This document shows, one piece after another, positions 6,380 through 11,245 of a DNA stretch of 11,245 nucleotides; positions within the stretch are counted from its first letter, which is position 1; each line of letters begins with the position of its first letter. The position numbers and the translations under genes were made by a program. Origin of the DNA: Bacteroidota bacterium (GTDB lineage: Bacteria > Bacteroidota > Bacteroidia > NS11-12g > UBA9320); the NCBI GenBank assembly GCA_024638525.1, contig JAHEKB010000054.1:1-11245 (forward strand). The letters run 5' to 3'. Below the pieces are notes generated by a model. That model did not search any database. It saw only the letters and a program-made list of their open reading frames with translations, and was not told where the DNA came from.

Positions 6380-7867
6380 ATGAAAAAAGCACTGATAATC
6401 ACACTGTTAATAGGCGTCCTGTGTCCAGCCTGGGCTCAAAGTGATGCAGACGTACTGAGGTATTCCCTTATGAATCCACTGGGTTCTTCGGCCAGAAGTA
6501 TTGGTCTTGGAGGAGCGATGGGTTCGGTTGGAGCAGACCCTTCGGTGGTCTTGAATAATCCGGCTTCACTGGCACAGTATAAAAGCAATGCCTTTAATAT
6601 TTCCTTGGGAATGAACAACGTCAAAAACAGTTCAGATTACCTGAATGGAAATTCAGTTAAGAGCAATCGTTACAGTGCCGAGATTCCAAGCATAAACTTG
6701 GTCTTTACAGAGCGAAAAATGCGAAGAGATGGTCCTGCAACCACGGGATGGGTAAATTACAACTTTGGAATAGGATGGAATAAAACGGCGGATTTCAATC
6801 GCAGGATTTCTTATTCTGGAACCAATACACAGAATTCCATGTTGAACTATGTGGCCGACTATGTTCAGGGATTGCCTTCCTCTCAATTAGATGCCAATGA
6901 CGAACAATTGAATCAAGGCTTCTACTATTTTGAAAACATGTTCTGGTATGCCTACTTGATCGACACCATTTCAGACCAAAATTACACAGCGACGATTGAT
7001 CCAAACATGGCAAACTTTAACCAGAGTGGTGCTATCACCACTAGCGGCGGGATGAACGAACTAAATTTCAGTTTTGCGGCTAATTATGAGCATAAACTTT
7101 ATTTTGGTTTTGGGGTGAATGTCCATTCAGTGGACTATCGAGAGAGCAATAGATATACTGAATTCGATAATCCTTTGACTTTGGGAACCTGGAACTCATA
7201 CGATTTTTCGCGCAATTTGGAAACGGATGGATTGGGCTATAGCGGTAGATTGGGATTGGTTTTTAGGCCATCCAATCAACTGAGACTTGGAATGAGTCTG
7301 CACTCACCCACGGTGCTTAACTTGACAGATTATTACAGCGACGAACTCTATGTGGTCTACGATGATGGCTCCACAGAGGACCTTAGAACCATAGACAAAG
7401 AATACAGCTATACAGTGGTGACCCCTTTGAAATATGCTTTACAAGCATCATACTTCTTCGGTAAAAGAGGATTTGTTTCTGCAGAGATTGAGAACGTGGA
7501 CTACAGCAGCATGAATATCTATGCCGATGATTATGACTTTGAGGCACAGAACGAGACCATAGCGGGTAAATACACTACTGCGACCAATCTAAAGTTGGGT
7601 GCAGAATATGCCATCAATGAATTTAGGTTGAGAGCCGGATTTAGTCAACTCGGGAATCCCTTTGAGGACAACAGTGATTTCAGTAGGCGTTTTGCAAGTC
7701 TTGGCTTTGGTTTACAAGAGAGAACTTGGGGTTTTGACCTCGGAATCGTGAAAGAATTGCAGAATGATGTTTATGTGCCTTATGCTATTCCGGGAACGGT
7801 TCCAAATGCTGTGAACTCAGAAATGAACAATACGAGAATAGTATTGACACTAGCCACTAAGTTCTAG
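6380..7867 (+). CDS. FadL/OmpP1-like outer-membrane barrel protein
   Basis: A 495-residue exported protein. A signal peptide (MKKALIITLL through about AWAQ, 1-20) is followed by a glycine-rich N-terminal segment at 43-65 (LGGAMG, then ADPSVVLNNPASLA). This matches the hatch region of the OmpP1/FadL/TodX family, where a small-residue stretch leads into NPAxL. The remainder alternates polar and aromatic residues as in beta strands and ends in LTLATKF, with the C-terminal phenylalanine common in outer-membrane barrels recognised by the BAM machinery. Family members import long-chain fatty acids or other hydrophobic compounds; the substrate here cannot be told. It lies 22 bases behind the SR-tail lipoprotein gene and probably shares its transcript. 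Its TAG stop directly abuts the stop of convergent rsfS, so any terminator must lie inside rsfS. Confidence 0.85.
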   Translation: MKKALIITLLIGVLCPAWAQSDADVLRYSLMNPLGSSARSIGLGGAMGSVGADPSVVLNNPASLAQYKSNAFNISLGMNNVKNSSDYLNGNSVKSNRYSAEIPSINLVFTERKMRRDGPATTGWVNYNFGIGWNKTADFNRRISYSGTNTQNSMLNYVADYVQGLPSSQLDANDEQLNQGFYYFENMFWYAYLIDTISDQNYTATIDPNMANFNQSGAITTSGGMNELNFSFAANYEHKLYFGFGVNVHSVDYRESNRYTEFDNPLTLGTWNSYDFSRNLETDGLGYSGRLGLVFRPSNQLRLGMSLHSPTVLNLTDYYSDELYVVYDDGSTEDLRTIDKEYSYTVVTPLKYALQASYFFGKRGFVSAEIENVDYSSMNIYADDYDFEAQNETIAGKYTTATNLKLGAEYAINEFRLRAGFSQLGNPFEDNSDFSRRFASLGFGLQERTWGFDLGIVKELQNDVYVPYAIPGTVPNAVNSEMNNTRIVLTLATKF

Positions 7868-8263
7868 TTAGATCACTTCTTTTTTCTTGTTTTTTTGCTC
7901 GTCTTCATAACGAGTGAATACACCATCGTGCCACAGTTCTTCAATTTCGTAAAATTCTCGCACTTCGCGCTGAAAGATGTGAATCACCACATTGGCATAG
8001 TCCAATAAAATCCAACGGGCTATGCTTTCACCTTCGCGGCTGAAAGGCTTTTCGTTCATGGCATCTCTGATCTCATCTTCAACGGAGTCAGCTATAGCTT
8101 TGACTTGCCTGTCACTGTCACCGTGACAAACCACAAAGTATTCGGCAACGGATGCATTTATGCCGGTCAGGTCTATTTTTACAATGTCTTTGGCTTTCTT
8201 TTCCTGCATTCCTTTTACAGCTACTGCAGCCAGCATTGCTCCCAATTTTGCGTCCTTTGACAT
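7868..8263 (-). CDS. rsfS: Ribosome silencing factor RsfS (Iojap/DUF143)
   Basis: A 131-residue protein, slightly longer than many RsfS proteins because of a lysine-rich tail (QKNKKKE). The family core is clear: KAKDIVKIDL at 23-32, YFVVCHGDSDRQVKAIA at 42-58, then EGESIARWILLDY from 77 and VVIHIF with EVREFYEIEELWHDG up to about 114. RsfS binds ribosomal protein uL14 on the large subunit and blocks subunit joining, lowering translation during nutrient limitation. The start ATG at 8263 gives a standard N-terminus. The gene is divergent from birA, with a 60-base gap, and ends tail-to-tail with the barrel gene with no intervening base. From memory, rsfS in many Bacteroidota is followed by ftsH; that is not the case here. 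Confidence 0.95.
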   Translation of the reverse strand: MSKDAKLGAMLAAVAVKGMQEKKAKDIVKIDLTGINASVAEYFVVCHGDSDRQVKAIADSVEDEIRDAMNEKPFSREGESIARWILLDYANVVIHIFQREVREFYEIEELWHDGVFTRYEDEQKNKKKEVI

Positions 8264-8280
8264 TAATCTCTTTTAATTTG
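8247..8280 (+). promoter_or_regulatory. Weak candidate promoter for birA
   Basis: TTTG at 8247-8250 and TTAATTTG at 8273-8280 are separated by 22 bases. The downstream octamer differs from TAnnTTTG at one position, and the spacer is one base longer than the usual 19-21. Transcription would start near 8284 and leave a leader of about 40 bases before the TTG at 8324. The -33 element lies within the 5' end of divergent rsfS. This is weak evidence. Confidence 0.25.
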
Positions 8281-8323
8281 CAGCAAAGAAAGCAATTTCA
8301 AGGCATTTCGCCTGCTCTATCCC

Positions 8324-9037
8324 TTGGAACATAGGCTGATACACATAGCTGAAGTAGAATCTACTAATCAAAAGCTCAGGGAATTGATTCGCTCTGATTC
8401 GCTCACTCCACCCTTCTGTTTATTGACGGATTATCAAACCGCGGGAAGAGGCCAGCGCCGAAGGAGTTGGGAGTCTGAAGAAGGCAGCAATATACTAGCG
8501 AGTTTTCTGGCAAAGCCTGTCCTGGACATGCGGGATCTTCCTTCCTTAAACATGGCGGCTAGTTTGGCGGTTCATTCCTGTTTAGCGCATTTTGGAATAG
8601 AGGGTGTTCGGATCAAATGGCCCAATGACCTTCTCCAACAGCGCAGCAAGATCGCGGGTATCTTGGTAGAGAATATCCTAGAGGGAAAAACCATTAAGCA
8701 CAGCATCATTGGCATCGGATTAAATGTGAATCAAAAATATTTTCCGCGGTTTTCGGCCTGCTCCATGAGAACCTTAAGTGGTGCAGAATACAATAGAGAA
8801 GAGGTGCTAAACAAATTGTACGACGATCTCTACTATTTCCTTTCTTTGTCGCCAGTAAGCCTCTTGCAAAAAGCGAATGCCGTGCTTTTTGGTCTGAATC
8901 AAGAGGAGCGATTTGTGGAAGAAGGCCAAGAATTCAGAGCTAAAGTTTTAAAAATGAACAACAAAGGAAATCTGGTGGTCCAAACAAATCACGGCATTAA
9001 AGAACTTGAACACCATCAGACCAAATGGATGATATGA
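8324..9037 (+). CDS. birA: Biotin--[acetyl-CoA-carboxylase] ligase
   Basis: A single-function biotin protein ligase of 237 residues. It activates biotin to biotinyl-5'-AMP and transfers it to the carboxyl-carrier lysine of biotin enzymes such as acetyl-CoA carboxylase. Catalytic motifs are intact: ESTN at 12-15, the adenylate-binding loop GRGQRRRSW at 41-49, KWPND at 98-102, KIAGILVE at 109-116 with Lys109 at the position of the catalytic lysine, and IGIGLNVN at 129-136. The C-terminal part (about 190-237) fits the small SH3-like domain. There is no N-terminal helix-turn-helix, so it is not a repressor like E. coli BirA. No ATG is in frame near the start; TTG at 8324 places ESTN at the usual distance from the N-terminus. 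It overlaps coaX by 4 bases. Confidence 0.93.
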   Translation: MEHRLIHIAEVESTNQKLRELIRSDSLTPPFCLLTDYQTAGRGQRRRSWESEEGSNILASFLAKPVLDMRDLPSLNMAASLAVHSCLAHFGIEGVRIKWPNDLLQQRSKIAGILVENILEGKTIKHSIIGIGLNVNQKYFPRFSACSMRTLSGAEYNREEVLNKLYDDLYYFLSLSPVSLLQKANAVLFGLNQEERFVEEGQEFRAKVLKMNNKGNLVVQTNHGIKELEHHQTKWMI

Positions 9038-9747
9038 ATCTCTGCATAGACATAGGAAATACTCGTACAAAGGCGGCCGTCTTTTATGGAGATGAGTTGA
9101 TGGATTATTTCCCTGAATTGAGTCCTAAAGTCTTGAATGGCCTTTTTGAAGAATACCGTTCCCTCCATGTAATGATTGCACAATCTGGTTCTGATCACGA
9201 TGTTCAGGCAATTTTGGAACAAAAACAAGCTTGGAATGTATTGGGTCATAGGACAGATATACCTATAGAATTTGATTATAAAACGCCAGAGACTTTAGGT
9301 AGTGATAGATTGGCAGCCGCAATTGGGGCCAATCAGCTTTATCCGCGAGAAAATGTCGCCATTATCGATCTTGGTACCTGCCTGACCTTAGACCTAGTGG
9401 ATGCAAACGGGATTTACCAGGGTGGTCTTATTTCCCCGGGAATTGACATGAGGTTGAAGGCGATGAATGAATATACCTCAGGACTTCCATTGGTTAATTT
9501 TAACGATAAAATAACATACCCCGGTAAGAGTACAGAAGAGAGCATGCAAGTTGGTGTGCTACAATCTCTTAGGTATGAAATCATTGGTTGTCTCAACCAT
9601 ATGGCTGCACAATATGAGCAGCTCAAGGTCGTTGATTGTAGTGGCTACCCTTTGAATTTTGATAAAGTCCCCAATTATAAGATATTCGCGCACCCAAAAT
9701 TGGTGCTCTACGGATTAAACGTGATCGCAAATCAAAATGCCAAATAA
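9034..9747 (+). CDS. coaX: Type III pantothenate kinase
   Basis: CoaX phosphorylates pantothenate to 4'-phosphopantothenate, the first step of CoA synthesis, in the cytoplasm. It belongs to the ASKHA (acetate and sugar kinase/Hsc70/actin) fold. From the ATG at 9034 the protein has 237 residues. The phosphate-binding start is CIDIGNTRTK with Asp6. The second region is TLGSDRLAAAIGA (88-99, Asp91), followed by IIDLGTCLTLDLVD with Asp112 and GGLISPG at 130-136. The C-terminal LVLYGLN (224-230) is family-typical. An ATG at 9025 would add MDD in front, but CoaX proteins usually begin with MxLxIDIGNT, and the 9034 start gives an ATGA overlap with birA, so it is preferred. The stop overlaps the following barrel gene by 11 bases. 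Type III enzymes are insensitive to CoA feedback, as known for the family. Confidence 0.95.
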   Translation: MNLCIDIGNTRTKAAVFYGDELMDYFPELSPKVLNGLFEEYRSLHVMIAQSGSDHDVQAILEQKQAWNVLGHRTDIPIEFDYKTPETLGSDRLAAAIGANQLYPRENVAIIDLGTCLTLDLVDANGIYQGGLISPGIDMRLKAMNEYTSGLPLVNFNDKITYPGKSTEESMQVGVLQSLRYEIIGCLNHMAAQYEQLKVVDCSGYPLNFDKVPNYKIFAHPKLVLYGLNVIANQNAK

Positions 9748-11068
9748 TCTCCGCATTTTTCTAGTCATTGCAATTCTTTGTTCAGGCGTTTCGCTTAGGG
9801 CACAAAGCAATATTCTTTCTCCTTATTCTCTCAGCGGAATTGGTGAGTTGAAGTTCACTGGATTTCACGACCATAAAAACATGGGAGGAGTATCTAGAGC
9901 AATCAGGAGCTCGAGTAACTATTCTCCACTCAACCCGGCCAGCTACACGGCAATGAGCAATGTGGTTTATAATGCAGGTGCAAGTATGTCTCTTGGCAAT
10001 TTGGAAAGTTCCAGCGGTACAGCACAAACCAATTTTGCCAATATGAATTACTTTTCCATGGGTTTTGCTAAACCCAATCAAAGCACTTGGGGAGTCAGTT
10101 TTGGATTTTATCAATTGAGTGAAGTTGGATATGATATTCGCGCTGCGAATCAAGGAGATAGCTTGGGAAGTTATAATTTGTTCAACGGCCAAGGGGGAAT
10201 AAGTACTGCCTATGCGGGTGTTGGCATTAGTCCAGTGAAGAACTTGTCTTTGGGAGCAAACATCAATTACAATTTTGGAAGTATAGAGTCGGTTAGGGCT
10301 CAAGTTTACCCAATTGGGAACAGCCATTTCAGCTTTTCTGATGAGAACTACTTGTATTATAGTGGCTTCAATTTTGATTTTGGTGTTCAGTATACTATAC
10401 GGCAAATCACAAAGAATGATGAGGCAATACACCATGTGTTTGGAGCGAGCTTTCACACAGCTACTAAGCTCAATGGTGAGGGCTATCGCTATACAGAGAG
10501 TTTCTTCGGCAGGTTATTCGAAGAGCAAGGAATATTTATACCTATAGATACCCTAATCTATAACGACAGCTTGACTAAGCAACTGAGAAAGCCTCAGTCA
10601 TTTGGGCTGGCTTATTCGGTCTCAAAGCCCGGTCACTGGGTACTTTCCGCAGAATACGAGCGAGGTTTGTGGTCCAAAGAGATTAGTGAACTCAACAATG
10701 AACCATTTTTTGATCAAGAGCGTTATAGCTTTGGCCTAGGAATCGTGCCCAATCCCGATTATAGAACCATGGGTAACTATTTCTCCAAAGTACAGTATAG
10801 TGCAGGGATTAGGTACGAAAAACTGTATTACAACTTCTTTGGACAGCAGATCGATGAACTTGGCATAGGATTTGGATTAGGTTTACCGATTGTGAAGACA
10901 TTCAATGGTTCGAATGGCAAAGTAGCAATCATAAGCAGGGTTAACCTTGGAGTTGAGTATAGCCAAAGAGGCACGACAGAAAACAACTTGATTAAGGAAA
11001 ACTATCTGCATATAACTATAGGATTGAATTTTAACGACAAATGGTTCATACCAAGGAAATATCAGTAA
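9737..11068 (+). CDS. Outer-membrane barrel protein, FadL-like, in the coaX operon
   Basis: A 443-residue exported protein of unassigned function. A signal peptide (about 1-22, MPNNLRIFLVIAIL to LRAQ) precedes a mature part that is almost wholly alternating beta-strand sequence. The N-terminal segment contains GIGEL, a small-residue and serine-rich stretch, then LNPASY at 65-70, recalling the NPAxL hatch motif of FadL proteins. Repeated strand-like patches such as WGVSFGFYQL, LSLGANINYNFG and GIGFGLGLPIV follow. The tail NFNDKWFIPRKYQ does not end in phenylalanine, but an aromatic lies close to the end. The gene starts 11 bases before the coaX stop and is followed after 2 bases by another exported protein. 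From memory, this order after coaX is common in Flavobacteriia and lies near lptC, so a role in envelope assembly or lipid handling is possible but unproven. Confidence 0.8.
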   Translation: MPNNLRIFLVIAILCSGVSLRAQSNILSPYSLSGIGELKFTGFHDHKNMGGVSRAIRSSSNYSPLNPASYTAMSNVVYNAGASMSLGNLESSSGTAQTNFANMNYFSMGFAKPNQSTWGVSFGFYQLSEVGYDIRAANQGDSLGSYNLFNGQGGISTAYAGVGISPVKNLSLGANINYNFGSIESVRAQVYPIGNSHFSFSDENYLYYSGFNFDFGVQYTIRQITKNDEAIHHVFGASFHTATKLNGEGYRYTESFFGRLFEEQGIFIPIDTLIYNDSLTKQLRKPQSFGLAYSVSKPGHWVLSAEYERGLWSKEISELNNEPFFDQERYSFGLGIVPNPDYRTMGNYFSKVQYSAGIRYEKLYYNFFGQQIDELGIGFGLGLPIVKTFNGSNGKVAIISRVNLGVEYSQRGTTENNLIKENYLHITIGLNFNDKWFIPRKYQ

Positions 11069-11070
11069 GA

Positions 11071-11245
11071 ATGAGAATAAAGAAGATCATACTACTAAGC
11101 ATTATGGTACTCATGGCGGGTATCAGTTCAGCACAGGAATCTCCATGTGACAACAAATGGGGGACTGACAGTGTGGAAACTGTCAAGGCCTTGTCTATGT
11201 TCAACCAGTACTTTCAAGAAAAGAAATACGTAGAAGCTTTTCCGT
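11071..11245 (+). CDS. Exported protein, probably TPR-type, N-terminal fragment
   Basis: The ATG at 11071, 2 bases after the stop of the barrel gene, opens a frame that runs off the window after 58 complete codons. Residues 1-21 form a signal peptide (basic MRIKK, hydrophobic core, ending ISSAQ). The mature part begins ESPCDNKWGTDSV and continues into LSMFNQYFQEKKYVEAFP. That last segment looks like the first helix pair of a tetratricopeptide-type repeat (aromatic residues, then YxEAF). From memory, Bacteroidota genomes carry secreted TPR proteins with a C-x-KWG start in this neighbourhood. The tight spacing puts it in the birA-coaX operon. The family call is tentative because only the N-terminus is present. 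Confidence 0.65.
   Translation, partial: MRIKKIILLSIMVLMAGISSAQESPCDNKWGTDSVETVKALSMFNQYFQEKKYVEAFP

Noticed and set aside
7898..7914. CTCGT/ACGAG hairpin near the rsfS 3' end.
   Set aside because: The T runs precede the hairpin on the plus strand, which is the wrong order for an intrinsic terminator, and the minus strand has A runs; it lies in coding sequence.
9782..10456. A 224-residue minus-strand frame opposite the second barrel gene.
   Set aside because: Its translation has no coherent domain, and the opposite strand encodes a signal peptide and a continuous strand pattern.

Overview
The window looks like a chromosomal segment of a Bacteroidota bacterium, most likely Flavobacteriia or a close relative. 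The evidence is an octamer matching the Bacteroidetes -7 promoter consensus (TAnnTTTG) at two gene starts, a 7TMR-DISM/LytS-type kinase paired with a LytTR regulator, a eukaryote/archaeal-type prolyl-tRNA synthetase, two FadL-like outer-membrane barrels, and the gene order birA-coaX-OMP-TPR. No mobile element, CRISPR array, tRNA or rRNA is visible.

Left part (1-2889): the C-terminal end of a methionine sulfoxide reductase A gene is followed, after a short gap with a good Bacteroidetes promoter, by a two-component pair. The membrane histidine kinase (GTG start) and the LytTR response regulator overlap by 4 bases (ATGA) and form one transcription unit.

Middle part (2890-8263): proS lies on the minus strand, convergent with the regulator. 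Divergent from it is a pair of plus-strand envelope genes. The first encodes a striking low-complexity lipoprotein with an acidic N-terminal part, a Trp/Asn/Gly-rich block and a 200-residue Ser-Arg dipeptide tail. The second, 22 bases downstream, encodes a FadL/OmpP1-like outer-membrane barrel. Its stop codon abuts the stop codon of the convergent rsfS gene with no base between.

Right part (8264-11245): birA, divergent from rsfS, begins a tightly packed plus-strand run: biotin ligase, type III pantothenate kinase (ATGA overlap), a second FadL-like barrel protein (11-base overlap) and the start of a secreted protein cut by the window end (2-base gap). This run joins cofactor activation (biotin attachment, CoA synthesis) to envelope genes.

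Most of the window is housekeeping. The part that deserves most attention is the SR/WN lipoprotein and its barrel neighbour. No clear multi-gene system of an unknown type was found.
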